Shown: positions 1 through 8,894, counted from the first letter of the stretch. The stretch is DNA of 46,781 nucleotides from Comamonadaceae bacterium (GCA_947447355.1 CANFJF010000022.1:1-46781); one strand, 5' to 3'. Numbers and translations: made by a program. The notes: generated from the letters alone by a model not told the origin.

Positions 1-1145
1 GACAGAGTGGCACCGGAGATGTCGCCCCCAGACGCTGCGCTAGTGAAGTCATTCGGGTCAATCAACCACGTGCCCACCTGGCCTTGCGGGGCCGCGGTGC
101 TGATGCTGGCCGCGTTGGCGACCTTGACATGCGCGGCGCTGGTTTCAATGAAACCGCCGTTGCCGCCATTCGGTGCGCTGGCGTCCAGCGTGCCACCGAC
201 GTTGACCGTTCCCGCAGCCATGCCGCCCAACAACACGATGCTGCCTGCATGGTTGGCGACGGTGCGTGCTTCGATCACGCCGGTGTTGTTGACCACACTG
301 GCCAGCAGGGCGTCTTTGGCACCGGCGCTCATCAGCACCAGTCCGCCGTCAGCGCGGATGACGCCGCCGTTTTCGGTCAAATTGTTCAACAGGCTTTGGT
401 CAATTTGCATTTTGACCAAGCTGTTGTTTTGGAAAGTCAGGGTGGCTGCGCTGCCCGATCCCAGTGCCACGGTGCCCTGCGGCGCGCTGATGCTGCCCTG
501 GTTGCTGACGCTGTGGCCCAGCAACGCCACATAGCCGCCAGTACCCGCTGAACCGGTGGCGTTGAGGCTGCCTAAGTTGACAACGCTGCCCATGCCGCTC
601 GTGCCGCTCATGTCATTGCCACCAAAAGTTCGGCTATTGCTGCTGAGGCTGGCGTCGTTCAGGTCTAGCGTGGAAGCCACCAGTCCACCGACGTTGACTT
701 GCGCACCCGCACCAAACAAGACCCCGTTGGGGTTGATCAAAAAGACCTGGCCGTTGGCGTTCAGACGACCCAGAATTTGGCTGCCGTTGGTGTCAGCAAT
801 GCGGTTGACGGCGATGGCCGTGGCCGATGGCTGCACAAAGTTAACCGTCTCGGTCGGCGCAATGTTGAAGCTTTTCCAGTTCAGCGACAAGTTCTGGCTG
901 GACTGGGTGATGGTCGTCATCGCGCCTGACTGCGTGACCGCACCCGCACCGGCCGTGACTTGCGCACCGGTCGGCCCGGCATGCGCATTCAAGGTTCCCA
1001 GCAAGCCTAAAGCGGCAGCGCTGATCAGCTTGCTGCGGGCGCTTTTACCCCGTCCGCGCGAGACTTCTGGCACAGCCACCCACGCTTGGGTGACTTGGCT
1101 CCAGACCAAGCGGAAAATTCGATTCATTGAGGCGTGACGTGACAT
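1..1145 (-). CDS. Two-partner-secretion filamentous haemagglutinin, N-terminal part (truncated by window edge)
   Basis: This is the first 381 or so codons of a large exported adhesin or exoprotein; the rest lies beyond base 1. The start at 1145 is preceded by AGGA nine bases upstream. A second Met seven codons in (base 1127) begins MNRIFRLVWS, the extended signal peptide region typical of autotransporter and TPS exoproteins, and RGRGK plus a hydrophobic Ala-Leu stretch and AHA cleavage site follow. The TPS/haemagglutination domain follows with the family motifs INPNGVLFG and, later, WLIDPNDF. Gly/Ala/Asn/Ser-rich beta-helix-like sequence continues to the edge. Known for the family: secretion through an outer-membrane FhaC-like partner, which is not in this window. 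The gene lies 227 bases downstream of the response regulator, same strand, but its own promoter in that gap is plausible. Plus-strand open frames here are shadows. Confidence 0.9.
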   Translation of the reverse strand, partial: MSRHASMNRIFRLVWSQVTQAWVAVPEVSRGRGKSARSKLISAAALGLLGTLNAHAGPTGAQVTAGAGAVTQSGAMTTITQSSQNLSLNWKSFNIAPTETVNFVQPSATAIAVNRIADTNGSQILGRLNANGQVFLINPNGVLFGAGAQVNVGGLVASTLDLNDASLSSNSRTFGGNDMSGTSGMGSVVNLGSLNATGSAGTGGYVALLGHSVSNQGSISAPQGTVALGSGSAATLTFQNNSLVKMQIDQSLLNNLTENGGVIRADGGLVLMSAGAKDALLASVVNNTGVIEARTVANHAGSIVLLGGMAAGTVNVGGTLDASAPNGGNGGFIETSAAHVKVANAASISTAAPQGQVGTWLIDPNDFTSAASGGDISGATL

Positions 1146-1330
1146 GCGGACTTATCCTGCAGCGATTTCTAACTGCGGTTTGATGAGGGGTCCAGCAATG
1201 TAACGACTGAAGCCTGGCTGCCTTTGTTCGGTAGAACACATTTAAGCGGCTTCGGTGAGGTATGTATCAACATTCATAGTAAAGAATTAGAAACTTCCTA
1301 TGCCATTTGGGCTAGACGCGCCAACACCCG

Positions 1331-1342
1331 CGTATTTATACG
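1331..1342. promoter_or_regulatory. Short palindrome CGTAT-TT-ATACG upstream of the haemagglutinin gene
   Basis: The 12-base palindrome has 5-base arms around TT and lies about 190 bases upstream of the haemagglutinin start, just past the 3' end of the LuxR-type regulator gene. Its size and symmetry would suit a LuxR/FixJ-type dimer site, but no experiment or second copy in this gap supports that. The remainder of the 1146-1372 gap shows no hairpin terminator and no clear promoter hexamers. Confidence 0.25.
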
Positions 1343-1372
1343 TGGATGCGGGCGGTCCAGCGGGTCAGCGGC

Positions 1373-2011
1373 TTACTTGCGTGGCAAAGCGGCGATGTCA
1401 CTCAAGGGCATGCCGACGCTAGCGGCTTGCTGCGCCAGTTCAACCAGTGAGTCAATGTCCAGCTTGAGAAAAATGTGCGAGCGGTGCCCTTCAATGGTGC
1501 GCACGCTGATGCCCAGTTCACTGGAAATCGTTTTGTTCGGCATGCTGGAGAGGGCCAGCACCAGCACCTCCCGCTCACGCTGGGTCAGTTTCAACAAACG
1601 GGCCTCAAACAGCGCCCGTGCTGCACTGGCTTCGCGCTGCAAGCGATTGGTTTCCAAGGCGCTGTGCACACGTGCAAGCAAGACAGCCCCGTTGACCGGT
1701 TTGGTGATCAAGTCCAGCGCACCTTTGCGTATCGCCCCGACCGTCATCGGAATGTCGGCGAAAGCGGTCAAAAAAATGATCGGCAATTGAATGTGGCGCA
1801 GCGCCAGCTCGTCTTGCAGTTGCAGACCACTCATGCCCGGCATGCGAACGTCCAAAATCAGGCAGCCTTGCGGGTTCGGTCCGCAGGCGGCTAAAAACGC
1901 ATCGGCACTGGCAAAACTCGCCGACTGGAGCTTGTCTGTTTCCAGCAGCAAGGCCAAGCTGCTCCGAAGACCCATGTCGTCATCAATAATGAATACAGTC
2001 ATAGATTTCAT
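1373..2011 (-). CDS. FixJ/TodT-type response regulator (REC + LuxR HTH)
   Basis: This 212-residue transcriptional regulator is the likely partner of the kinase encoded immediately upstream, six bases away on the same strand. The receiver domain covers residues 5-120, with acidic residues at 10-12, the phospho-acceptor Asp54 in ILDVRMPGMSG, Thr82 and Lys104 in the KP motif. A LuxR-type helix-turn-helix occupies about residues 143-200 (LTQREREVLVLALSS, then SVRTIEGHRSHI). The order and length match the FixJ/TodT/StyR group, in which phosphorylation of the receiver frees the DNA-binding domain. The start ATG at 2011 overlaps the post-kinase spacer, so the pair is almost certainly cotranscribed. 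Target genes are not known; the divergent Bug gene and the downstream haemagglutinin are the nearest candidates. Confidence 0.9.
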   Translation of the reverse strand: MKSMTVFIIDDDMGLRSSLALLLETDKLQSASFASADAFLAACGPNPQGCLILDVRMPGMSGLQLQDELALRHIQLPIIFLTAFADIPMTVGAIRKGALDLITKPVNGAVLLARVHSALETNRLQREASAARALFEARLLKLTQREREVLVLALSSMPNKTISSELGISVRTIEGHRSHIFLKLDIDSLVELAQQAASVGMPLSDIAALPRK

Positions 2012-2017
2012 TATTAA

Positions 2018-4642
2018 CTATTGGTTAATTTTCATTGTGAAATTGAATGTAACGCCTGCGCCATCATTCCTTGTGTACCAGAGCTTGCCGCCGTTCGCCT
2101 CCACAAGGGTGCGACTGATGGTCAGACCCATGCCCAAACCATAAGACTTGGTGCTAACGAAAGGCTCAAAAACTTCTTGCTCCAGCCCGGCGCTGATACC
2201 CGGACCTTCGTCCCGCACGCTGACGCAGACCTCGTCGCCGTCGGTCGCCAGCGCGGTGCTGATCCATAGTCGGCCGTTCGCAATCTGCGCATTGTTCATC
2301 GCCTGCGCACCGTTGTGAATCAGGTTCAGCAACACTTTGACAATTTGCAGCTGGTTCGCCTTCACGACGGGCAAAGCTGCGGCGTAGTTGGTGATGATGC
2401 GACAGTCCAAGACACCCTCATCAAGTGCGGTTTGAACCGACTCAGCGACCAATGCGTTTACCCTGACAGGAAGGCGCGTGATGTCTGGCTGGGTCACTGA
2501 TACCAGTAGATTTTTGAGAATATCGCCAGCCCGTTCGATGTCACTGGTGATGCGCATCAGCGTCTGCTCGAGTCGCTTGGACTTGTCGGCATTGACGTCG
2601 ACGGAAAGCCCATCGGTCAACACCATGCGCTTGGCAGCCTCACACAATAGAGAGGCGCTCGCCAGCGGTTGATTGACCTCGTGCGCCAGCGCCGCCACGG
2701 TGTGTTGCGCCACTTGCCAGATCAGTAGGTGATGCATTTCATTTCGCAAATGGGCTAATTCTGCGTCGCGACGCCTCTCCTCAGTGAGGTCATGAATATA
2801 GGTTTGAACAAAGTGCTCCCCTTCAATTAGAAATGCCGTGCTCAGGACTTGCGCGCTGAAAGTCAGCCCATTCAAGTTGATGAGCTTTAGCTCGAACGGC
2901 AGTGCCGACTCACCAGGCCGGGTGATCAACGCCAGACGCGCGGCGACAGCCTGTTGAAAATCAGGGTGCACGAACTGATTCAAAGATTTTCCTGCCAAGT
3001 CTGGTGCTGCTGCAGCCGCAAACAACTTGGCGGCAGACGTGTTGGCCACAGCAACGATCCCATTGCAGTGCACGACGATTGCCACCGGCGACCCTTCAAA
3101 CAGCGTGCGGTAGCGTTTGGCGTTTTCGACTATCGCCGCTTCAGCTTTGACTTGAAGGTCGACGTCTTGGAGCGTGCCACGCAGGCCGGTGAACTTACCC
3201 GAGGCGTTGTATACCAGCTCACCATTGACGCGGGACCATAACGGGGTGCCGTCTGCGGTGAATGTGGGCAACAGCAACGAAAAGCCAGTTTTGGATTGCA
3301 GCGTTGCTTTGACGGCAGTCCTGAGTTTCTCCCATGCGGCTGGCATGAACATCGTGCCTTTCTTTGCAGCGAACGGCAGGAGAATTTTCCGCCCATACAA
3401 GCGCAGAAGTTCATCGGAAGCAGAAAAAGTGCCGGTGCTGGCATGCCACTTCCAGTTGCCAATTTTGGCGATGTGCTGCGCTTCCGTTAATTCGGCGCTG
3501 CGCGCCAGCAAACTTTCGTTGGCGACCAGGAGTTCCTGTGTCCGGTGTCTCAAACTGCGGGCAGACACTTGCAGGGCTTGGCTGAGTTCAGCGGTCTCGC
3601 TTGTGATCCCGTCCGATATTGCAGGCAACGTGCCATCGCCCAAGGCCATGGCAGTCGCCCGCAGTGCCCACAATGACTTGGAGATGCGCTTTCCCACCAT
3701 CCAAGCAGAACCAAGACTCAGACAAAGCAATGCAACCCCGCCTAGGCATAAAACAAGCAGGTTATGCGTCAGTGGCGTTGAAATGAATCGGCTCGGAACG
3801 GCGACGACCACAGTCCAACCAGAGATGAGGGAGCGGCGATAAGTGGCCTTTAGAGGAAAGCCCAGACTGGTCGCTATTTCAAAAGTGCCTTGAGATTGCG
3901 TCTCAAGCTCTTTGAGCAATTGAGGATGGCCCTTTAGGCCAATAAATTTTTCGGCTTGGTGGCTTCTGGCGGCAATGGTCCCGGTGCCGTCAAGAATGGC
4001 CATGAGGGCCTCGTCCTGTGAGTGATGCTGCGCCAAAAGCGTATTCAAATTTTGGGGTGCGAAGCCCACCGCCAAGGCGTACACCACCTTTTGGCCAGAG
4101 AAAACCGGGACCCAAATGCCCACCATGGCATGACCGTCTGAGGTGCGTTTGATGACCGACGAGCCGAGCATCCGCCCGCTGGAGAACACGCTTTGGATTT
4201 GCCCTGTGTCTTGGCGCTTTGGCAGCGGCGACCCATAAGGCATGTTGGTGTTGAGCAGTTGTTGACCGCCAGCGTCATACAAAATGACGCTGAGTTTGAG
4301 ATTGGATTCACGCAGCAACCGCAACGTTCGTTGATGGAATGTGGCGAAATCTTGCCGGCTTAGGGAACCGCTGATCGCCAGTGTCTGTGCAAAAAGCTCG
4401 GCTCTGGCAAGTTGGGCATCGACTGCGCTCAGCTTGTCTTGAACGCTTATCTCAGTGCTGGCTTGTTGCTGTGCATGGCCCCGCACATACTCCATGTAGA
4501 TCATGAAGCCGGCCCCCAGCAAAGCGGGGAGCAAGCAAGCGAAAACCAACTTGAGAAGAAGTGCTGGCACCGTGGGCAGCGATTTGGGCCGAGATGGCGC
4601 TGGACTTGGTACCTCAGCCGGTGCAACAACGGAGGTTTGCAT
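2018..4642 (-). CDS. Membrane sensor histidine kinase with periplasmic sensor, HAMP and two PAS domains
   Basis: The protein has 874 residues. One transmembrane helix is at about 27-50 and a second at about 293-316; the roughly 240 residues between them look like a double-Cache periplasmic sensor. A HAMP-like linker follows (318-345), then PAS domains at about 385-500 and 510-625. The dimerisation/phospho-acceptor helix carries His654 in AHEVNQPL, the H-box form seen in FixL and DctB kinases. The ATPase domain holds the N box (NLIHNGAQAM, about 773-782), G1 box (DEGPGIS) and G2 box (GLGMGLTI, about 835-842). It forms an operon with the FixJ-like regulator. The divergent neighbour is a Bug/TctC binding protein; in Bordetella, Bug proteins are known to act as periplasmic co-sensors for two-component systems, so this one could report on an organic acid. 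The ligand is not deducible. Confidence 0.9.
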   Translation of the reverse strand: MQTSVVAPAEVPSPAPSRPKSLPTVPALLLKLVFACLLPALLGAGFMIYMEYVRGHAQQQASTEISVQDKLSAVDAQLARAELFAQTLAISGSLSRQDFATFHQRTLRLLRESNLKLSVILYDAGGQQLLNTNMPYGSPLPKRQDTGQIQSVFSSGRMLGSSVIKRTSDGHAMVGIWVPVFSGQKVVYALAVGFAPQNLNTLLAQHHSQDEALMAILDGTGTIAARSHQAEKFIGLKGHPQLLKELETQSQGTFEIATSLGFPLKATYRRSLISGWTVVVAVPSRFISTPLTHNLLVLCLGGVALLCLSLGSAWMVGKRISKSLWALRATAMALGDGTLPAISDGITSETAELSQALQVSARSLRHRTQELLVANESLLARSAELTEAQHIAKIGNWKWHASTGTFSASDELLRLYGRKILLPFAAKKGTMFMPAAWEKLRTAVKATLQSKTGFSLLLPTFTADGTPLWSRVNGELVYNASGKFTGLRGTLQDVDLQVKAEAAIVENAKRYRTLFEGSPVAIVVHCNGIVAVANTSAAKLFAAAAAPDLAGKSLNQFVHPDFQQAVAARLALITRPGESALPFELKLINLNGLTFSAQVLSTAFLIEGEHFVQTYIHDLTEERRRDAELAHLRNEMHHLLIWQVAQHTVAALAHEVNQPLASASLLCEAAKRMVLTDGLSVDVNADKSKRLEQTLMRITSDIERAGDILKNLLVSVTQPDITRLPVRVNALVAESVQTALDEGVLDCRIITNYAAALPVVKANQLQIVKVLLNLIHNGAQAMNNAQIANGRLWISTALATDGDEVCVSVRDEGPGISAGLEQEVFEPFVSTKSYGLGMGLTISRTLVEANGGKLWYTRNDGAGVTFNFTMKINQ

Positions 4643-4899
4643 GTCGAACCAATCTGCGATTTATTGCGCGTAGAGCCATTGCCAAGAACCTCTGGCCGAA
4701 GGCGGCGGGAGACAGGCAAGGTGGCCGACTATGGCACAGATCCAACATGCGGTCCGCACGGGGCTGCGCTTGTGGCGATGCTAAAGCGCTTGAATGCACA
4801 CGCATCGGTCACGTCCTCAGGAGTTGCCCTGATGCCGCGGTCGCCGGTTTGGCCCATAATATTTTTCATATTTTTGTGTGGCCACTTCAGGAGACTTTG
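4643..4899. other. Divergent control region between kinase and tctC gene
   Basis: This 257-base gap separates the kinase start (4642, minus) from the tctC start (4900, plus). An AT-rich tract at about 4855-4880 includes CATAAT, a possible -10 for the plus-strand gene, but I find no convincing -35 at the right spacing. The plus-strand frame stays open through the gap from 4561, yet this N-terminal extension has no signal peptide and looks like chance GC-rich reading. Confidence 0.4.
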
Positions 4900-5871
4900 A
4901 TGCAACGTCGACACCTTTTGCAATTTACCGCTGCGCTGGCGGTCCCTTTGTCAGGTGCTCAAGTCGCGGCACAAGCGCCAAGTTTCCCAAGCCGATCCAT
5001 CAAGCTGGTCATCGCCTTTCCGGCCGGCGGGCCGACCGACATCACCATGCGCGTGCTGGCCGACAACGCCTCCAAAATTTTGGCTCAGCCGGTGATTGTT
5101 GAAAACAAACCCGGCGCCGGTGGCACCTTGCCTGCGCTGCAACTGCAGTCGTCCGCAGCCGACGGCTACACCGTGGGACAAATTCCGCTGGGCGTGTTTC
5201 GCCTGCCCTACACCACCAAGATCAGCTGGGACCCGGTCAAGGACATCAGCTATGTGCTGAATGTGACCGGCTACGCTTTTGGCGTCGTCGTGCCGACGGA
5301 TTCACCCCTCAAAACCTGGGCCGATTTTGTCGCTTGGGCCAAGGCCAACCCCGGCAAGTTGAGCTACGGCTCGACCGGCACCATGACCAGCCCGCACCTG
5401 ACCATGGAGCTGATCGCGCAACAGCTGGGGCTAGACCTGCTGCACATTCCCTACAAGGGCAGTGCCGACCTGATGCAGTCGATCATGGGCAACAACATCA
5501 TGGCCGCAGCCGACTCCACCGGCTTTGCGCCGCAGGTGCAAGCCGGCAAGTTGCGCGTGCTCAACACCTGGGGCGCTGAACGCTTGGCCAAGTTTCCCGA
5601 TGCACCGACGCTGAAAGAGCTCGGGCTCGACATCGTGCAGAACTCACCGTTTGGCATCGGCGCGCCCAAAGGCACGCCGCCCGCAGTGGTCAAGCGGCTG
5701 CACGACGCTTTCAAGCAGGCGATGGAACAAGACAATTACAAAACCGCACTGGCCCGCTACGACATGGTGCCGATCTACATGAACAGCGCGGACTACACGC
5801 GCTTCGCCCAAGAGACTTTCCTGCGCGAAAAAGCGCTGGTCGAAAAACTCGGCTTGGCCAAGCCGGTCTGA
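4900..5871 (+). CDS. TctC/Bug-family periplasmic solute-binding protein (copy 1)
   Basis: The gene encodes a 323-residue periplasmic receptor of the tripartite tricarboxylate transporter family, which binds carboxylates or related small organic acids. The start at 4900 was chosen because CAGGAG sits seven bases upstream and the product then begins with an export signal (MQRRHLLQ, hydrophobic run, Ala-rich cleavage site near residue 25). Family marks are IKLVIAFPAGGPTDI near residue 35, ENKPGAGGTL near 68, DGYT, the central YGSTGTMTSPHL and HIPYKGSADL. It is transcribed away from the kinase gene, and no TctA/TctB membrane gene follows. Its pairing with the kinase suggests a transport or co-sensing role for the same ligand; the ligand cannot be read from sequence. 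Confidence 0.93.
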   Translation: MQRRHLLQFTAALAVPLSGAQVAAQAPSFPSRSIKLVIAFPAGGPTDITMRVLADNASKILAQPVIVENKPGAGGTLPALQLQSSAADGYTVGQIPLGVFRLPYTTKISWDPVKDISYVLNVTGYAFGVVVPTDSPLKTWADFVAWAKANPGKLSYGSTGTMTSPHLTMELIAQQLGLDLLHIPYKGSADLMQSIMGNNIMAAADSTGFAPQVQAGKLRVLNTWGAERLAKFPDAPTLKELGLDIVQNSPFGIGAPKGTPPAVVKRLHDAFKQAMEQDNYKTALARYDMVPIYMNSADYTRFAQETFLREKALVEKLGLAKPV

Positions 5872-5876
5872 ACCGT

Positions 5877-5969
5877 TCAACTGGCCGTGACGCCCGCGCT
5901 CTTGATGACCTCGGCCCACTTGGCCGTTTCGGTTTCCATGAATACATGGGTTTTTCCCAGCGTCTCATG
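5877..5969 (-). pseudogene. Remnant: C-terminal end of a tctC/Bug gene
   Basis: Read on the minus strand, 30 codons ending at a TGA (5877-5879) give a typical Bug C-terminus, including HVFMETETAKWAEVIKSAG. An in-frame stop lies just upstream (5970-5972) and family similarity ends there, where a palindromic repeat begins 15 bases further on. No start, signal peptide or binding domain remains. The remnant lies directly downstream of the ligase gene and in the same direction as the 9890-6043 operon, so this operon probably once ended with another tctC gene. It is too short to be a functional protein. Confidence 0.75.
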
Positions 5970-5983
5970 TCAAAACCCCTCCG

Positions 5984-6061
5984 GTCATGGCGAGCGCAGC
6001 GCGGCCATCCATCTTTGAGGTGCACGGTGATAGGCTGCCGCGCTACGCCCGCAGTGATGAC
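5984..6061. repeat. Palindromic dispersed repeat (copy A) covering the 3' end of the ligase gene
   Basis: The 78-base element has arms GTCATGGCGAGCGCAGCGCG at the left and an imperfect reverse complement (GCCGCGCTACGCCCGC then AGTGATGAC) at the right, with about 20 bases between. A related sequence is present at 46452-46525. Similar GCGAGCGCAGCGCGGC palindromes are known as dispersed intergenic repeats in many bacteria. Its right arm encodes the last codons (SSLRA and TAG) of the acyl-CoA ligase, and its left end abuts the tctC remnant. The transcript would fold into a long hairpin, which could also limit read-through. Confidence 0.75.
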
Positions 6062-7653
6062 ATTTTTTGGTGCAGTTCGCGCAGTTCACGCTTGAGTACT
6101 TTCCCGATGGCGCTGCGCGGCAATTCGTCGATAAAGTGCAACGCTGCCAGCCGTTGTGTCTTGCCGGCGCGGGCGTTGTACCAAGCCAAAATTTGCACAG
6201 CTTCGTCGGTAGCACCCGACCGGAGTCGCACAAACGCGACCGGAGTTTCGCCCCACTGTTCGCTCGGCACGCCCGTCACGGCGACGTCTTCCACGCCCGG
6301 GTGCTGGCGCAGTTCGGCCTCCAAATCACTCGGGTAAACATTGAAGCCACCGCTGATGATCATGTCCTTGCGGCGGTCCAGCAGCGTGAGAAATCCGTCG
6401 GCATCAAAGCGACCCACGTCACCCGTGCGAATGAAGCGCTTGCCTTGCGCGTCAAACCATTCAACCTCGCGCGTCAGGTCTGGCCGGCGGTGGTAACCGG
6501 TCATCATGCCGGGCGAATGACCGACGATTTCACCGATCGCACCGGCGGGCAACTCAAGGCCGTCTTCGTCGATCAGACGCATGTCACTGGTGGCAGCAGG
6601 CTGGCCCACGGTGTGGAGTTTGTCGGGGTGCGAGTGGGCGACCAAAATGCAGGAGCCGCCGCCTTCGGTCATGCCGTAAAACTCGACGAGACCGCCCGGC
6701 CACCGGGCCAACACATCGGCCTTCAGTTCAGCGCGAAACGGAGCGCTGGTGCAAAACTTGGCTTTGAAAGACGCCAAGTCAAACTCGGCAAACTGCGGCA
6801 AAGCCATGATGCGCTGGTATTGCACCGGCACCAGCATGGTGTGGCTGGCGCGAACAGCTTGGGCGATCTGGAGGTAGCGCAGCGCATCAAAGCGCGCCAT
6901 CAAGCGAACGCAACCGCCCCATCCCAGTGCCGAAAAAAACGACACCAAGGTGGTGTTGGAGTACAGCGGTGTGGCAAGCAGCGTGACGCTCTCAGGCCCG
7001 TAACCAAACCCCATCCCGCGCACCACATGAGCCCAGCGCATACCGTGTGACTGCACGATGCCTTTGGGCGTGTCGGTGGTGCCTGACGAGTAAATGATGT
7101 TGCACGGGTCTCCGGCTGCTGTGTCGACCGGCGTCGGCAGAACGCCATCGGCGTCGAGCCAATCGTCCCAGCGCTTCCAGTTATTCCAGTGTTCCCAGTG
7201 CAGGCCGGGCGTGACGTCAGGCCCATTCACCGTCTGATCCAACGTCACCACCGTGGATGGATCCACAGCATCCGTCTGAATCAGATGACGGGTCGACGCG
7301 TCCACAAACAGCACGCGGGCCTGCGCATCGCGAAGCATGGCAGCCAGCACCTGTGGCGTGACCGACGGCGACAGCGGCGCGACCACTGCGCCGCTGCGAA
7401 GAATCCCTAGGAACACAGCCGCGTAGCGTGCGCAAGTCGCAGCGCACAGGGCTACCACATCGCCCGGGCAAAGGCCATCGCGCTGCAACGACGCTGCCAC
7501 GGTGTCCACCAGCCGATCGAGTTGTTCCCAATTCAGAGTGCTCTCGTCATCACACATCGCCAAGGCTTGCGGACGCTGCCGCGCGTGCTCTCGCAGCAAG
7601 TCGGACAGCGTTCGGAATGGCGGAAAAGTGGTTGTCGCGAGCGGTGTTGTCAT
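6043..7653 (-). CDS. AMP-dependent acyl-CoA synthetase/ligase
   Basis: The 536-residue enzyme would activate a carboxylic acid with ATP and CoA through an acyl-adenylate. The P-loop motif is IIYSSGTTDTPKGIVQ (about residues 189-204), the adenylate motif YGMTEGGG follows, and TGDVGRFDADGFLTLLDRRK marks the hinge to the C-terminal domain. The catalytic Lys lies near residue 518 in PRSAIGKVLK. It is cotranscribed with a CaiB-type CoA-transferase 20 bases upstream and a Bug protein further up, suggesting uptake and CoA activation of one organic acid. Oddity: the last six residues, MSSLRA, come largely from the palindromic repeat, so the original C-terminus was probably different. Substrate is unknown. 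Confidence 0.9.
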   Translation of the reverse strand: MTTPLATTTFPPFRTLSDLLREHARQRPQALAMCDDESTLNWEQLDRLVDTVAASLQRDGLCPGDVVALCAATCARYAAVFLGILRSGAVVAPLSPSVTPQVLAAMLRDAQARVLFVDASTRHLIQTDAVDPSTVVTLDQTVNGPDVTPGLHWEHWNNWKRWDDWLDADGVLPTPVDTAAGDPCNIIYSSGTTDTPKGIVQSHGMRWAHVVRGMGFGYGPESVTLLATPLYSNTTLVSFFSALGWGGCVRLMARFDALRYLQIAQAVRASHTMLVPVQYQRIMALPQFAEFDLASFKAKFCTSAPFRAELKADVLARWPGGLVEFYGMTEGGGSCILVAHSHPDKLHTVGQPAATSDMRLIDEDGLELPAGAIGEIVGHSPGMMTGYHRRPDLTREVEWFDAQGKRFIRTGDVGRFDADGFLTLLDRRKDMIISGGFNVYPSDLEAELRQHPGVEDVAVTGVPSEQWGETPVAFVRLRSGATDEAVQILAWYNARAGKTQRLAALHFIDELPRSAIGKVLKRELRELHQKMSSLRA

Positions 7654-7673
7654 GGCAGCTTGATGACTTGCAG

Positions 7674-8882
7674 TTAGAGCACGCCAAGTGCCTTGAGCTC
7701 GGCCAGGCGCGCATCGTCGAGCCCCAACATACCGGTCAAAATTTCGCGCGTGGCTTCACCCAGTTCTGGCGGTGCAAGGCGCACCGGCAGGCGCTCACCA
7801 TCGAGCCGATAGGGCGGCGCCATGACATGCGTGCTGCCCGCCACGGGGTGCGGCTGCGACGTCACCAGACCGCCGCGCACGGCGCGCTCTGAGGTCAACG
7901 CTTCGTACAGGCCCAACACCTCACCGCACGGAATACCCGCATCCTTCAGGCGTTGCAACAGCAGTTGGCGAGAACGGCAACCCAGCTCGCGCAAGACCTC
8001 GGTCATCAGCAGTGCGCGGTGGGTGCCGCGACCTAAGTTGGTTTTGAAGCGCTCGTCTTCAGCCAGGTCGGGGCGCTCAATGACGGCACGGCAAAAACGT
8101 TCAAACTGGGCGTTGTTGCCTACCGTGATGACCAGCGGTCCATCTTCGGCGTCGAACACGCCGTAGGGGACGATGGATGGATGTGCATTGCCGTAGCGTG
8201 GCGGGTCTTTTTGCAGCAGCATGGCTTCCAACCCGCAGTAGGCCGTGATCATGAGACCGCAATCGAACAGCGCCATTTCAATGTGGCGGCCAAGCCCGGT
8301 TTTTTGCCGGTTGAACAAAGCCGCCAGTATGGCTTGAGCGGCGTACATGCCGGTGAACATGTCGACCGCTGCCACGCCGAACTTCAGCGGCGGCTGATCA
8401 GGGTTGCCATTCATGGCCATCAGGCCAGCCTCACCCTGCACCACCAAGTCATAGCCGGGTCTCGCAGCCTCGGGCCCGGTACGGTCGTAGCCCGAAATGG
8501 AGCAGTAAACGATGTCGGGTCGAACCGCTTTGATTTGCGCGTAGCCCAGGCCCATTTTTTCAGCCCCGCCGAACTTGAAGTTCTGAATCACCACGTCGGA
8601 CTGCCGCGCCAGGTCCAGCACGATCTGCACGGCCTCGGGCTTTTGCAAGTCCAAGGTGATGGATCGCTTGTTGCGGTTCATGCTGTTGAAGTAAGCGGTT
8701 TCTGTTTTGCCAACGCGTGTGCCCCAGTCACGGGTGTCGTCGCCACGCTCGGGGTGTTCGATCTTGATGACCTCGGCGCCAAAGTCCCCCAGCACCATGC
8801 CGCACATAGGGCCCGCCAACACGCGGGACAAATCCAGCACGCGAATCCCGGACAGCGGCAGTGATGAATTGAGTGTTGTCAT
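7674..8882 (-). CDS. CaiB/BaiF family (type III) CoA-transferase
   Basis: The 402-residue enzyme moves CoA between carboxylic acids in the manner of formyl-CoA:oxalate CoA-transferase and L-carnitine CoA-transferase. Family marks are IRVLDLSRVLAGPMCGMVLG near residue 13, DFGAEVIKIEHPERGDDTR, NRNKRSITLDL and NFKFGGAEKMGLGY. The conserved catalytic aspartate is probably Asp174 in AAVDMFTG. It lies 12 bases downstream of a Bug gene and 20 bases upstream of the acyl-CoA ligase in one operon. Both a ligase and a transferase are therefore available to make an acyl-CoA thioester; the transferase may recycle CoA from the pathway product back to the incoming acid. Known for the family is the reaction type; the actual acid is not predictable. 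Confidence 0.92.
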   Translation of the reverse strand: MTTLNSSLPLSGIRVLDLSRVLAGPMCGMVLGDFGAEVIKIEHPERGDDTRDWGTRVGKTETAYFNSMNRNKRSITLDLQKPEAVQIVLDLARQSDVVIQNFKFGGAEKMGLGYAQIKAVRPDIVYCSISGYDRTGPEAARPGYDLVVQGEAGLMAMNGNPDQPPLKFGVAAVDMFTGMYAAQAILAALFNRQKTGLGRHIEMALFDCGLMITAYCGLEAMLLQKDPPRYGNAHPSIVPYGVFDAEDGPLVITVGNNAQFERFCRAVIERPDLAEDERFKTNLGRGTHRALLMTEVLRELGCRSRQLLLQRLKDAGIPCGEVLGLYEALTSERAVRGGLVTSQPHPVAGSTHVMAPPYRLDGERLPVRLAPPELGEATREILTGMLGLDDARLAELKALGVL

Positions 8883-8894
8883 TCGGCTTTTGCT

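Noticed and set aside
7..1137. Plus-strand open frames over the haemagglutinin gene
   Set aside because: The minus strand carries a full TPS domain with signal and ribosome site; the plus frames are compositional shadows.
4561..4899. 113-residue N-terminal extension of tctC copy 1
   Set aside because: It would bury the signal peptide and overlaps the divergent kinase; the internal ATG has a good ribosome site.
6067..7050. 327-residue plus-strand open frame
   Set aside because: Antisense to the acyl-CoA ligase, which has all AMP-binding motifs.
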